Shown piece by piece: positions 25,377-36,298 of a DNA stretch of 64,000 nucleotides; position 1 is the first letter of the stretch; each line of letters opens with the position of its first letter. The notes below the pieces were generated by a model. It was not told the origin of the DNA. It searched no databases and saw only the letters and a program-made list of their open reading frames with translations. The stretch covers positions 16,751,631-16,815,630 of the forward strand of contig CM055110.1 of assembly GCA_029204225.1 (NCBI GenBank). Reading direction: 5' to 3'. This stretch comes from Diphasiastrum complanatum (lineage: Eukaryota > Streptophyta > Lycopodiopsida > Lycopodiales > Lycopodiaceae). Both the position numbers and the translations under genes were made by a program.

Positions 25377-28300
25377 ATGGCTACAAATGGAGGCTACATG
25401 TTGGAAAGCAATGATAGGCTTACCTCCCTCAACTATTCTACTTGGAAAGTAAGGATGGAGTCTTTGCTTGAGATGAATGAGTTGATGGATATTGTTGTAG
25501 GTGTGGAGGAGAGACCTTTGGCACCTCAAGAACAATTGAGGTATGACAAGAGGGCAAAGAAAGCCCTTCACATGATCAAGATGAATGTGACAAATGAGCT
25601 TATCAAAGAGGTTGGTAAGTGCACATCATCTAGTGAAGCTTGGGAAGCCTTGAAGAAGGTTTATGAATCCAAGTCTACTTCTAGAGTGTTGACTTTAAGA
25701 AGGCAAATCTTTTCTTGTATGCAAAAGAAGAGTGAGAATGGACATGCTTTTGTTTTGAGAGTTAAAGCATTGAATGATGAGTTAGCATGCATTAATGATG
25801 GCATAAATAATGAGGAGCTTGTTCAAGTGATTCTCAATGGCTTGTTGGATGATCATGCTAATCTTGTTCAAAGTTATGCTATCCAAAAATGTTTACCAAG
25901 TGTTGGAGACTTGCAAGAGGTCTTGTTGGCTGAAGAATTCAGGTTGCAAGCAAGAGTGGGAGCATCTTCTACATCTCAAGGAGGAGAAGAGGAGGCAATG
26001 TTCTCTAAAGGCAAGTTCAAGGGCAAAGGTAAAAGCAATTGGTCTAAAGGGCAAGACCAAGGTGAGCACTCTACTTTTGGCAAAAAGAAGGATAGATCTA
26101 AGCTAAAATGTTTCTATTGTGGAGTCAAAGGGCATTTTGCTAGTGATTGTTTTAAGAAAAAGAGGGATCAAGGGGAAAAGCAAACCAATCTAACTATTGA
26201 TGAGGGTGGGGATGAGCTTCTTTCAAATGATGCTTTTGTTATGTCATCTTGCTTGTTGGCTAATCATGGAGACATTGATCCTTGGTGGATTGATAGTGGA
26301 GCCACTTCTCATATGACATATCATAAAGAGTATTTTTCATCTTTAATGGCATTTGATGGTGATAGGAAGGTAATCTATACCGCAAATGATGGTGAGTGTG
26401 CAATCAAGGGGATTGGCACAATTCCTATTTCACTTTCTACAAATAGGAATATAGAATTGAAAGATGTTTTGCTCATTCCATCCATTACCAAGAACTTACT
26501 TAGTGTAAGCCAAATGCTTGACAAAGGATTCAAAGTTGAGTTTGATGGTGATGCTTGCTTGATCAAAAAGGGGTGTAGTATCATTGCAAAAGGGAAAAGG
26601 CAAGGGAAATTGTTCAAGCTTGATGCATGTGTTGTTGCTAACCAAGTTGGATGCATGGCAAATGAACAAATGTCAATTCAAGAGGTATGGCATAAAAGGA
26701 TGGGACATCTCAACTACAAGGCCTTGGAGGTAATAGCCAAAAAGGAGGTAGTAAGGGGACTTCCCAAGTCTCTTACTTGCTTGAATCATGTTTGTGAAGA
26801 ATGTGCTTTGTCTAAATCACATAGATTGCCATATACTAGATCTATATCTAGATCTAAGATGCCTTTTTCTCTCTTGCATTCGGATATTCATGGTGTTACT
26901 ACAATTAGCAATGGAGGTGCTAAGATGTATGTAACTTTCATTGATGATTTTAGTAGATTTTGTTGGGTTTATCTACTAAAGAGCAAGGATGAGGTGTTTG
27001 ATGTGTTTGTCAAGTTCAAAGTTGCTATTGAGACTCAATTTACAACCAAAATCAAATGCTTGAGGAGCGACAATGGTGGTGAATACATTTCTAACAAATT
27101 CAAAGCCTTTTGCGATGAGCATGGGATCAAGAGGGAGTACACATGTCCAAGAACACCACAACAAAATGGAGTGGCCGAGAGGAAGAATAGAACCTTGTGT
27201 GAGAGTGCAAAGGCAATGAGATTGAATGCTAATCTTCCTAAACCTTTTTGGAGTGATGCTTTGTTGTGTGCAAATTTCCTATGCAATAGATGGCCAAGTG
27301 TTGTATTGGAAGGAAAAACCCCTTTTGAAGCTTTGTTTGGTACGAAGCCTAATGTCAAGTTTCTAAGAACTTTTGGATGCATTTGCTACTTCAACATTAC
27401 TCTTGATGATAGAACTAAGGAGGATCCATCTTCAAGAAAGGGCATTTTTGTTGGTTATAGTGAAGTAAGCAAAGCATATAGGATTTATGTTCCTTCAATC
27501 AAGAAAGTGTTCACAAGTAGGGATGTCATTTTTGATGAAAGTAACATTCCAAAAGTTGTTTCAAGTGATGATGGTGTTGTTGCAACTAATGTGCTTGATG
27601 ACAATGGAGTTGATGACACATTGGATGTGGATGTTGAAGAAGCCTCTTCAAGTCAAATTCCAAGGAGAACTCCAAGGCATAAAGTGAAACCCTCAAGGCT
27701 CACTTATGATGGCAAAGGTAAGCAAGTGGTGGATGGATCCAACTATGCTTTCCTAACTTTTTTTGATGTACCTTCATGTGTAGATGAAGCAAGGCAAGAA
27801 GAGGAATGGATCCAAGCAATGGATCTTGAGTTTGAAGCACTTATGAAGAACAACACATGGAGATTGGTGGAGCTTCCAAAGGGCAAAAGTGCAATTGGAT
27901 GCAAATGGATCTTCAAGGTAAAGACAAATCAAGATGGATCTATCAACAAGTTCAAGGCAAGGTTGGTGGCTAAAGGTTATGCTCAAGAGCATGGCATTGA
28001 CTATGAGGAAACCTTTGCACCCGTGGCAAAGATGGTGAGCATAAGAGTAATCATTTCCCTTGCAACTCTTTATGGATGGGATCTTTGGCAATTAGACATT
28101 TCTAATGCTTTCTTGAATGGTGATCTTGAAGAGGAAGCCTACATGGAGCAACCCGAGAGCTATGTTTCTCATAGCAAGCCTAATCATGTGTGTTTTCTAC
28201 AAAAAAGTTTGTATGGTCTTAAGCAAGCACCAAGGAGTTGGTATGCTAGGCTTAACTCTTTTCTACTTTCTCAAAACTTCACTATGAGTGAGTATGATCA

Positions 28301-29327
28301 TTCACTTTACTTTAGAATTAGTGCTAATGATGTTACAATCCTTCTAATTTATGTGGATGACATTATTTTAAGTGGAGGGAACAAGGAAGATATAGAAGAT
28401 ATCAAGAAAGCACTAAAAAAGGAATTTGAAGTGCATGATCTTGGTCTTTTGAGCTATATCTTAGGAATAGAAGTAATTAGAACTTCTCAAATCACTTTTA
28501 TTTCACAAGAGAAGTATGCTATTTCTATTCTCAATAGATTTCATATGGTAGATGCAAATCCTATTGATACACCTATGGAATCACATGTAAAGCTAACTAT
28601 AAGAGGTAATGAAAGATCCTTCGAGGACATTACTCTCTATAGGAAGCTAATAGGTTCTCTTATATATCTAACCATCACAAGACCTGATTTATCTTATTGT
28701 GTTGGTAGATTAAGCCAATTCATGCAAGATCCTAGCATAGAACATTGGAAACTAGGAAAGAGGATCTTGAGATACATCTCGGGAACAAAAGATTTTGGCA
28801 TTGTTTATAGAGGCTCATCACCTAACTTATTTGGTTTTTCAGATTCAGATTTTGCAGGAGACCTTATGGATAGAAAATCCATAAATGCACATGCTATTTT
28901 CATAGGTGATGGAGCTATCTCATGGATGTCGAAGAAACAAGCAACTATATCACTTTCTTCTAGTGAGGCCGAGTACAAAGCTTTGACATCATGCACAAAG
29001 GAGATGGTGTGGATCAAGAGGATGATTATGGAGCTTCATTTGCTGGATTTTTCAGAGAGTCCAATCATCTTTTGTGACAACCTTTCAGCCCAAAGTCTAG
29101 CAAGCAATCCGGTTTTCCATGCAAGGAGCAAACATATCGAGGTGGCTTACCATTTTGTGAGAGAACAAGTGTTGGCAAAAGAGATCAAGCTTGAACATAT
29201 CCCATCAAAGGAATGTGTGGCTGATATCTTTACCAAAGCATTGGGAAAGGACTTATTTTTCAAGCATAGAACAAGTCTTGGTGTACTTTCTAAATCTATG
29301 CTAAAACTAGTTGAAGAGGGAGTGTGA
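25377..29327 (+). CDS. Copia A2 Gag-Pol polyprotein, full length
   Basis: A single 1316-residue ORF for replication and integration of the element in virus-like particles. The gag N-terminus (SNDRLTSLNYSTWKVRMESL) is followed by a zinc knuckle CFYCGVKGHFASDC at about 245-258. The aspartic protease WWIDSGATSHM has its Asp at 306. The GAG-pre-integrase zinc region contains VWHKRMGHLNYKALE and CEECALS. The integrase core triad is D503, D565, E601, giving a 35-residue D-E spacing. RT contains YGLKQAPRSWY and YVDD at 992-995. RNase H contains SSSEAEYKAL near 1197 and VADIFTKALGKD near the end. Length and domain order (PR-IN-RT-RH) are normal for plant Copia. The start ATG is the first after a leader of about 600 bases. 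I see no defect. Confidence 0.97.
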   Translation: MATNGGYMLESNDRLTSLNYSTWKVRMESLLEMNELMDIVVGVEERPLAPQEQLRYDKRAKKALHMIKMNVTNELIKEVGKCTSSSEAWEALKKVYESKSTSRVLTLRRQIFSCMQKKSENGHAFVLRVKALNDELACINDGINNEELVQVILNGLLDDHANLVQSYAIQKCLPSVGDLQEVLLAEEFRLQARVGASSTSQGGEEEAMFSKGKFKGKGKSNWSKGQDQGEHSTFGKKKDRSKLKCFYCGVKGHFASDCFKKKRDQGEKQTNLTIDEGGDELLSNDAFVMSSCLLANHGDIDPWWIDSGATSHMTYHKEYFSSLMAFDGDRKVIYTANDGECAIKGIGTIPISLSTNRNIELKDVLLIPSITKNLLSVSQMLDKGFKVEFDGDACLIKKGCSIIAKGKRQGKLFKLDACVVANQVGCMANEQMSIQEVWHKRMGHLNYKALEVIAKKEVVRGLPKSLTCLNHVCEECALSKSHRLPYTRSISRSKMPFSLLHSDIHGVTTISNGGAKMYVTFIDDFSRFCWVYLLKSKDEVFDVFVKFKVAIETQFTTKIKCLRSDNGGEYISNKFKAFCDEHGIKREYTCPRTPQQNGVAERKNRTLCESAKAMRLNANLPKPFWSDALLCANFLCNRWPSVVLEGKTPFEALFGTKPNVKFLRTFGCICYFNITLDDRTKEDPSSRKGIFVGYSEVSKAYRIYVPSIKKVFTSRDVIFDESNIPKVVSSDDGVVATNVLDDNGVDDTLDVDVEEASSSQIPRRTPRHKVKPSRLTYDGKGKQVVDGSNYAFLTFFDVPSCVDEARQEEEWIQAMDLEFEALMKNNTWRLVELPKGKSAIGCKWIFKVKTNQDGSINKFKARLVAKGYAQEHGIDYEETFAPVAKMVSIRVIISLATLYGWDLWQLDISNAFLNGDLEEEAYMEQPESYVSHSKPNHVCFLQKSLYGLKQAPRSWYARLNSFLLSQNFTMSEYDHSLYFRISANDVTILLIYVDDIILSGGNKEDIEDIKKALKKEFEVHDLGLLSYILGIEVIRTSQITFISQEKYAISILNRFHMVDANPIDTPMESHVKLTIRGNERSFEDITLYRKLIGSLIYLTITRPDLSYCVGRLSQFMQDPSIEHWKLGKRILRYISGTKDFGIVYRGSSPNLFGFSDSDFAGDLMDRKSINAHAIFIGDGAISWMSKKQATISLSSSEAEYKALTSCTKEMVWIKRMIMELHLLDFSESPIIFCDNLSAQSLASNPVFHARSKHIEVAYHFVREQVLAKEIKLEHIPSKECVADIFTKALGKDLFFKHRTSLGVLSKSMLKLVEEGV

Positions 29328-29975
29328 AAAATTGTCAACTAGTAGTATTTTCCTAACTTGAGATTTTGTAGGCCTATGGCCAAATAAAAGTTAGAGATAG
29401 GTTCATACATGTATGTAGAGGCCCAAAGTATGTGTACACTACTTTTGAGGTCACATTAATTAGAGGAGGTCGAGTGTGGAGCTCTTCTATTGGCTCATAA
29501 TTTGGTGCATTCCTATTTGACCAAATTTCTAGGTATATGGGTGAATCCTATTGGACCCCAATTTTAGCCTATCATAAGACAAGTGGCCAAGAGGCACTAT
29601 GGCTGCTATAAATAGCCATCTCCACGAGTATGTACACATCTCATTTTCATTCTATTGAATGAATGTTATGCTCTTTGAAGATCCATCTTCTTCTCTCTCA
29701 CTTTTTTGTTCATATCTTGCATTCTAGCCACTAGAATTGTGATTTCTTTGTTGCTATGGCTTCACACGTGTGAAATGCAGGTTGTAGGCTCTGAAGTACG
29801 GACAGGGACAGCAAGTTTCTGTTTGTGGAAGCTTATGATCAGATTTTGATGTTTAGTTGATGTTTAGTATGCTTAACATCACAATTTCTATCATTTTTTC
29901 AATCTAGATGTGCATAATTTCCATGGCCAAGATCTTTATGAAACTTTAGCATCTTTTGGATCTGAGTTTTTCACA
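29323..29975 (+). repeat. 3' LTR of Copia A2
   Basis: Same as the 5' LTR except one observed base. The stop codon of the polyprotein (TGA, 29325-29327) lies within the first LTR bases. The following flank is GACAG. Confidence 0.97.
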
Positions 29976-30191
29976 GACAGTGTTCTAGTTCTCCCATTGG
30001 ATCCTCAACAACCTCCACATGAACCAGAGGAAATTCTTGATAGTAGAGAGACGCAGACTCGTCATACTCTATACCGAGAATATCTGGTTAAGTGGAATGA
30101 TCAGCCTGTTGAGAATGCCACTTGGGAAAGAGGCAGCGTCCTTCGCAAGATTTTTCCAGACTTTGTCTTAGAGGACCAAGACGGTTCTTAA
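29976..30191 (+). CDS. Gypsy 2 pol C-terminus with chromodomain
   Basis: This is the continuation of the Gypsy 2 integrase ORF after Copia A2. DSVLVLPLDPQQPPHEPEEI leads into a chromodomain-like stretch (YREYLVKWNDQPVENATWE) and the TAA stop. A chromodomain at the integrase C-terminus identifies the element as a chromovirus; in the family it steers integration toward marked chromatin. The purine tract AAGGGGGAGGGAG follows at once, before the 3' LTR. Confidence 0.9.
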   Translation, partial: DSVLVLPLDPQQPPHEPEEILDSRETQTRHTLYREYLVKWNDQPVENATWERGSVLRKIFPDFVLEDQDGS

Positions 30192-30202
30192 GGGGGAGGG
30201 AG

Positions 30203-30560
30203 TGTTACGAGCTCGTAACCAGTGCCGAACCCTAGAGAACACAGATAGGTCAGATACCACAGTCAGGGTCGTGTCCAGCGTACATGACCAACAGGGCAAG
30301 ACAATGTGAGTAGTGTGCCCCAGCACGGTCCATAGCCATGGCGGGCCTAACACAGCCTAGGGACCCTGTCAGCAGGATAGGGCCCCCAGTTGGGTCCCGA
30401 TGTGCAGTCGGCCACGTCAGTGCCATGTGGCCGACACTTGGCAGTAGCATGCTACCAGTCCTCACACTGGGCTAGGAGGGGCTTACTCTATATCAGGGAG
30501 TAGGCAAGGTTGGGTGGATCAGTTAGTGTTTGCCCTACTGTGGTGTTAGGATCTATTACA
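30203..30560 (+). repeat. 3' LTR of Gypsy 2
   Basis: 358 bp, pairs with 18474-18831; preceded by a polypurine tract and followed by the target duplication CTTAC. Confidence 0.95.
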
Positions 30561-31830
30561 CTTACCCTATAGGGAGGTCTATTGGGTATGGAACTTCCAG
30601 GAATAATGTCTATCGTATAATCTTCAGGTCTTTCAGGGGGTAAGGACTTTGGTAGCTCATCAGAAAAACAAGAAGAATACTTTAATAAAAAGTCTTTTCT
30701 ATTATTGTCCAAATAATGCACATTTCCGTCAACATCATCATCCATACTTTGAACAAACAACAAGTAAGAAAATACTGCTTTCTTTAGTACTTTTGATACT
30801 TGAATATGGCTTACCAAAGGAATTGTTTCGCCACTTTGTCCTGCATGCACACTAACATCTTTACGTTTGTGCTTCCATGAAATCAAATGCTTATTGTAGT
30901 CCACCAGAGGATTGTGCATTTTGTGCCAAGGCATGCCTAAGATTACATCCACTCCCTGCAAAGGACCTACCATGAATTCTATAGGTTTATAGTAGTCGGA
31001 GATTTGGAGCTTCAATTTTCCAATTACAGGGTAAATGTTTGCATCACCATCAACAAAAGCACCTTTAGCCTTAAGCATAGATTCGGAAAAAGAACCAACT
31101 CCTATCTCTTGTGCAAGCTTAAAAGAGATGAGATTATGAGAGGAGCTGCATCAAAGAGAATTAGACAGAGTTGCTTATGAACTTGTCCCCATGTTTTGAG
31201 AAAATCATGGGTTTGAGTATTCAATGCTTTGTACAGCCACCTGCTTCCCTTTGTTTGCACTTGAAGCTTTGTCATCTTTGAGTGGACATTTGAAGAAAAG
31301 GTGTCCCTTTTCCCCACACTTGAAGCATCTTCCTTCCTTGTGATAGGCCTGCATTTGTTCTTTGGAAAGGCATTGAGTCTTTTCTTTTGGAATTTGAGTT
31401 GTGGGAGGTTCCTTCCTTTTGTTCCCGACTCCATTTCAATGACTATCCTGCAGCTCAATTCTGGTAGCATAGTATATGACTTGTTCTAAAGTATCAGCTT
31501 GTACTAGATCCAAGCCATATTGTATACTTCTATGCACACCCGAATAGAACTTCCTTTTCTGTTCTTTCTTGGAGATGGAATGCAAAGTCTGAACTTTCAA
31601 AAGCAACTCCCAAAATCTCTTAACATACTCAACTACTTTCTCATTTTGCTTTTGCCTAAAGATGTCCCAAGCAGCTAAAGTATCTTTCTTATATTCTTTT
31701 GGCAAAAAGTGGGCTTTAATCTGTTTTTTAAAGCTATGCCATGTGGATGCAGCTTCGTGATTTGATTTCATAGATGTCCACCATAGTGATGCATACTTAT
31801 CTAGATGTACCGTTGCAAATCAAATCTTGG
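30561..31830 (-). pseudogene. Antisense Ty3/gypsy 1, gag-protease-RT start
   Basis: On the minus strand from right to left: Retrotrans_gag (AASTWHSFKKQIKAHFLPKE, 31771-31436), a CCHC zinc knuckle (RCFKCGEKGHLFFKCPLKDD, about 31340-31270), then protease and the RT N-terminus (GVDVILGMPWHKMHNPLVDY, then IIPGSSIPNRPPYRVS) to 30566. The frame continues at 18473 on the far side of Gypsy 2. Frameshifts separate the zinc knuckle from the protease. The gag N-terminus is missing. Confidence 0.88.
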
Positions 31831-31950
31831 AATAAGGGAAATCTATTCGAAAGTAAACATACAAACTCCTGTGTATTGGCATTTGTTTCAAGAATGAATA
31901 CACAAGGCCTTCACATCAATTTCACAAAGAAAAAAAAATAGTAGACCTTG

Positions 31951-31994
31951 GCTCTGATACCAACCTGTGAACTTAAAGTGAAGGTCTCCTAGAT
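31951..31994 (-). other. PBS and LTR stub
   Basis: GCTCTGATACCA at 31951-31962 is a complemented tRNA-Met primer binding site. A stub beginning TGTGAAC at 31966 may be the remaining LTR end, cut off by Copia C. It most simply belongs to Gypsy 1, but the gag start is missing between them, so ownership is uncertain. Confidence 0.5.
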
Positions 31995-34093
31995 TCTAAA
32001 GTCCTGACAAGGATGATGCAACATCCATCAAAGGCATCTTTGTGGGATATGGTGAGAATAGCAAAGGTTATAAAGTCTTCAATCCCATCACTAACAAGGT
32101 GATAGTGAGTAGGGATGTTATTTTTGATGAATGACATGCTTGTGATTTGGATGATAATGCTACTAATCATCTTGATGCCAAGGATCATGCTAGGATGGAG
32201 GAGGAGCTTCTAAGTGAAGAAGAACTTGAGGATCCACCTCAAGATGCAAGAACTCCAAGAACTCCCAGAAGATCTACAAGGGCAAGATTTGAGCCATTGA
32301 GGCTCACCTATGATGGTCAAGGTGATCGAAGGAAAGGCTCATGATCTTTCACATCTTACACCTTTCTTACTTCAATGTTAGATGAGCCAACATGCTATGA
32401 AGATGCTTGTAAGTCTAAAAGTTGGATGGATGCTATGCAATTAGAGTATGATGCTCTTATTGAGAATCAGACTTGGGATCTTGTGGATCTCCTCAAGGGA
32501 AGAAACCTCTTGATTGCAAGTGGATATTTAGATTGAAGTATAATCAAGATGGATCAATAAGCAAGCATAAAGCTAGGCTTGTTGCCAAAGGTTTTTTACA
32601 AACCAAAGGCATTGATTATGATGAGACTTTTGCTCCTATGGCTAAGCTTGTTACTATTAGGTTGATCATAAGTCTTGCTACAAGGAAAGGTATGTTTTTT
32701 GAAGAAGAGCCTCTATGGGCTTAAGAAAGCACCTAGAGCATGGTACTCTAGGCTAAACTCTTTTATCATTTCCATCAATTTTGTAATGAGTGGCTATGAT
32801 CCATCATTGTAGGCCTCTTATGGTGGTTTTTCCTTGATAACTTTTTACTCCTTGCACTAATTGTCTTGAGATTTTGATAGTAGTTGGATTTGATGCAGCT
32901 TTCATTTATTTCAGAACTATACTTCACATTCTGATTTCAGTAGTACCACACACAAACCATCTGTAACCTCTTTGGTGGACTGTACTCTCGTTTTAGAGTA
33001 TGAATTAATCTTTTTTTAAGATCCTGTTGGGCAATCAGAACGCATAAAGCTGTGATTATCTTTAGCAGAAGCTGTCTATTAGACTGTGATGGCATGATCA
33101 TTATTCTTGTTTTGTATGTAGATGACATTATCTTGAGTGGTAATGATCTAGATGGAATTAGAGATGTAAAAATTGCTTTAGCAAAAGAGTTTAAGATGGT
33201 AGATCTCGGCCTATTAAGCTTCATTCCTGGAATAGAGGTTATTAGAGGATGTGATTTTTAGCTTCATTTGTCAATCTAAATATGCTACATCCATCCTAGA
33301 TAGATTTGGAATGAAGATTTGCAAAGGCATTGAGACACCAATGGAGCAACATGTAGAAGCATCTATTGGTTGTGATGAAGCATCCTTTGAGGACATCACA
33401 TTATAAAGAAGGCTTATTGGCTCCTTGATCTATTTAACTATAACTAGACCTGATCTTAGTTATAGTGTTGGAAAGTTAAGACAATTCATGCAAAGTCCTC
33501 TAGTCTCACATTGGAAGATGGCCAAAAGACTTCTTAGATACATTTCATCCACTAAGAATTTTGGCATTTTGTATAGAGGAACTAATCTTGTCTTTAGAGC
33601 CTATAGTGACTCGGATTTTGTAGGTGACAAAGTGGATAGAAGATCAACAAGTTCCTTTGCCACCTTTCTATGTGATGGAGTAGTATCATGGCTTTCCAAA
33701 AAGCAAGATACCATCTCCCTATCTTCCACAGAATTCGAATACAAGGCGTTGACATCAACATGCAAGGAGGCCTTGTGGCTCAAAAGGCTATTGGTGGAGC
33801 TTCATGTCATGGAGGAGGAGATACCTATCATTTATTGTGACAACCAATTAGCCCAATCACTTGCAACTAATCCTACATTCCATGCAAGGGGCAAACACAT
33901 CGAAATTGCTCATCATTTCGTGAGGAAAAAAGTGCAAGCTAAAGAGATCAAGCTCCAACACGTGCCATCATCAAGTTGCTTGGCTAATTTGTTTACTAAA
34001 TCTTTACCTAAAGATTCATTTGTCAAGCTTAGATCTTCAATTGGAGTTATCGATAAAAGCATTGTGATCTCCAAGGCTAGATTTGAGGAGGAG
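31995..34093 (+). pseudogene. Degenerate Ty1/copia element C
   Basis: Begins within the integrase C-terminal region (KGIFVGYGENSKGYKVFNP), then RT ([35 protein letters not shown]). About 240 bp of unrelated sequence (32815-33055) interrupts RT before YVDDIILSGND near 33118. RNase H runs to the end as an open frame of 235 codons (33425-34132). Several stops and frameshifts are present. It ends with a purine tract GAGGAGGAG before the LTR. Confidence 0.88.
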
Positions 34094-34730
34094 TGTGAAA
34101 AATTGCCTACATTGGCAAATCTAGCCATGTAGAATATTGTACATTTTGTCAATATTGTTTGTTGGTTACTTGAATGGCCAAAGTGCCACTTGTACATTCA
34201 CACCTAAAGTAGGTTACCACGAGTCAAGATGAGTGGTTTTGTCCATTTGGTAGTGATTCCTACTTTGTAGGATCTAGACCATGATTTATGATGAGATTTG
34301 TACCTACCATGCACCTACCAAGCATGACTCTTGGATCTAGGCTAGGGTTTTCACATTAGGGCAAGAAAGTGGAGTCTACTTCCATATTACATGCTGGATT
34401 TTCACTAACTTAGCAAAGTAAGTGTGTTTTACTATGTATTCCCATTCTCCATAGTGAGAAGATAGAAACTTTTTGGAGCCTCAAGGAGAAACTCGTGTTT
34501 CCTCTCATTGTATGGTGATTGCTCTTGATTTCCAATGAAACCCAGATTTGGCACATTGTAAACATTGTCTATAGGCCGTACTACAACCTTATTTCCACAT
34601 GAGTGGAGTTGGATTACACTTATTGATCAATGCTTTGATTGTCTCTACTTGTTTTCTATCAAGCTGCTAAACTAGATCTTGTTTTCTGATGACTAGTTTT
34701 TGATAGATTGTTTAACAAGCATACAATCAA
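34094..34730 (+). repeat. 3' LTR of Copia C
   Basis: Starts TGTGAAAAATTGCC after the purine tract; the first bases match other Copia LTRs of this window. The right boundary is approximate, where the next gag fragment begins. Confidence 0.6.
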
Positions 34731-34734
34731 CCTT

Positions 34735-35655
34735 GTGGATCATTCAAGGGTCCATTTATGGTCCTTAGTACTATACTTTTCACAAGATCTAACTTTCTAG
34801 CATGGAAAGTTAAGACCTCGCTGATACTAAAGGGTGAATGATTATTCCCCTGGGTAGATGGCATCGAGGAGATGCCTACAACAACAGGCAAGGAGCTATG
34901 CGAATGGAGGGAGAAGAATGACAAAATAGTAGCCTTGCTTTCATCATCCATCGAGGATAGCCTCACACTTGACCTTACAACACTCTCCAAAGGAAAGGAG
35001 ATATGGGATTCACTACTCACAAGATTTCAAACAAAATCACGCAGTCAAATAATGATGCTGGAAGATCAGTTGACAAATCTACAGTGGGATGGCAAAGACC
35101 TCACTTCTTTTGTAAGGAAGATGAAGGATCTATTCTTTTCACTACACAATTCTGGAGCAAAAGATACAGTGTCAGCAAAGAAGCAGCTCACTGATCTGTT
35201 GAGAGGTCAGATTGAAAGCAAAATTGTGATCAACAAGCAGAAGGGACCAACAAAGGCAAATGGAAGAACAAAGGGAGGTCAAAACATCAAAGTGGAGACA
35301 AGAAGACCTACGTGAGATGCAAACGCGAAGGGCATACAGTCAATTCGTGTTGGCTCAATCCAAAAAGTGAGTGTATCCATTGCCACAAGAAGGGTCATGC
35401 AGCCATGGACTGCCGCTTGAACCCAAGAAACAAATCAGCACAAAGCAGACAGGAGAACAATAATAGCTCGTCCTATGTCAAGGAGCCAAAGAGCTCAAAA
35501 ATAAACGAAGAAAGATCGAACAGAAATAATTCGACCGCCTACATCTGTGCAGACATGTGTGCAATGTCAACACCTGACGCACAAGAGGTAATCCTTGAAT
35601 CAGGAACTACCTCACACTTCGTAACATCAAGACAAATCATGTCTGATTTTTGAAG
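34735..35655 (+). pseudogene. Copia gag-protease fragment (element I)
   Basis: The plus strand reads a gag domain (NFLAWKVKTSLILKG, then IVALLSSSIEDSLTLDLTTL and MMLEDQLTNLQWDGKDLTSF) and a double zinc knuckle (CKREGHTVNSCW; CIHCHKKGHAAMDC). The protease active-site start reads ILESGTTSHF: the catalytic Asp of the usual DSGA box is Glu here. It stops at a TGA near 35653. Confidence 0.85.
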
Positions 35656-35849
35656 TGCAGATCTATCAAGATTCATTGTTCATTCAATTTCGCACTTTGG
35701 CTTGATATTGTTGAATGCTATATTAATCTATTAACGTAGATCAGCAGTGTCTGTCTACACTCTGAAGGATTGTAGAAATGATGTAGCCGACAGTGACCAA
35801 CAATCATATCTGAATTCCTGGCGAATTGATCTTGTTCACGAATTATGAG

Positions 35850-36070
35850 TGCATTTTTTGCATCACAATCCAATTTTTCATGCAAGGAGCAAGCACATTG
35901 AAGTAGCACATTACTTTGTGAGAGAGAAGCTCATTGGAGGAGAGATCCATTTGGAGCACATTGATTCATCTTCATGTATTGTCGATCTACTCACCAAGCC
36001 ACTACTCAAGAGTTCCTTCATCAAACATAGATCTAATCTTGGATTGATTCCAAGATCTATCCTTTTCTAG
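35850..36070 (+). pseudogene. Copia RNase H C-terminus
   Basis: NPIFHARSKHIEVAHYFVRE, then LEHIDSSSCIVDLLTKPLL and a stop at about 36068. It may be the 3' end of element I after a large internal deletion; 35656-35849 has nothing readable. 36071-36298 is non-coding. Confidence 0.75.
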
Positions 36071-36298
36071 GTTTAATATTTCTTTAGGAGTCGTCTGAAA
36101 AATATATAAAGCTATCTATGTTGACTTTAGGGATGTCATAATTTTTCTTAGTTTTTTAGTGCTAGAAAAGGGTCCAATAGGAATTGAGCTTGGACTACCT
36201 CAAAATACTACATGTACTTTGATTTCCCTCATAATCAATATTGAGTTTGTGAGAGCAATTGGAGATTGATCAATTTTGTGTGTATTTCACTCTCTCTT

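Larger units (their letters stand above)
24115..29975 (+). mobile_element. Copia A2, complete and apparently intact, very young
   Basis: A 5861-bp Ty1/copia element. The LTRs (24115-24767 and 29323-29975) are 653 bp each; I find one difference between them (ACTTCC at 24709 versus ATTTCC). The 5-bp target duplication is GACAG (24110-24114 and 29976-29980). It has a perfect PBS, a purine tract (GAAGAGGGAG) before the 3' LTR and one uninterrupted 1316-residue polyprotein. All catalytic motifs examined are present. It interrupts the Gypsy 2 pol frame, which rejoins exactly when element plus one GACAG is removed. Confidence 0.97.
18474..30560 (+). mobile_element. Gypsy 2 chromovirus, complete ends, interrupted by Copia A2
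   Basis: The LTRs at 18474-18831 and 30203-30560 are 358 bp each and differ at four positions I can see. They are flanked by the 5-bp target duplication CTTAC (18469-18473 and 30561-30565). Removing the element and one CTTAC restores an open RT frame of the antisense Gypsy 1 (PPYRVSHSQQEEISK), which proves the insertion. Without Copia A2 the element is about 6.2 kb. Gag and pol carry two frameshifts, one stop and an RT active-site change, so it is probably no longer autonomous. Confidence 0.95.
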
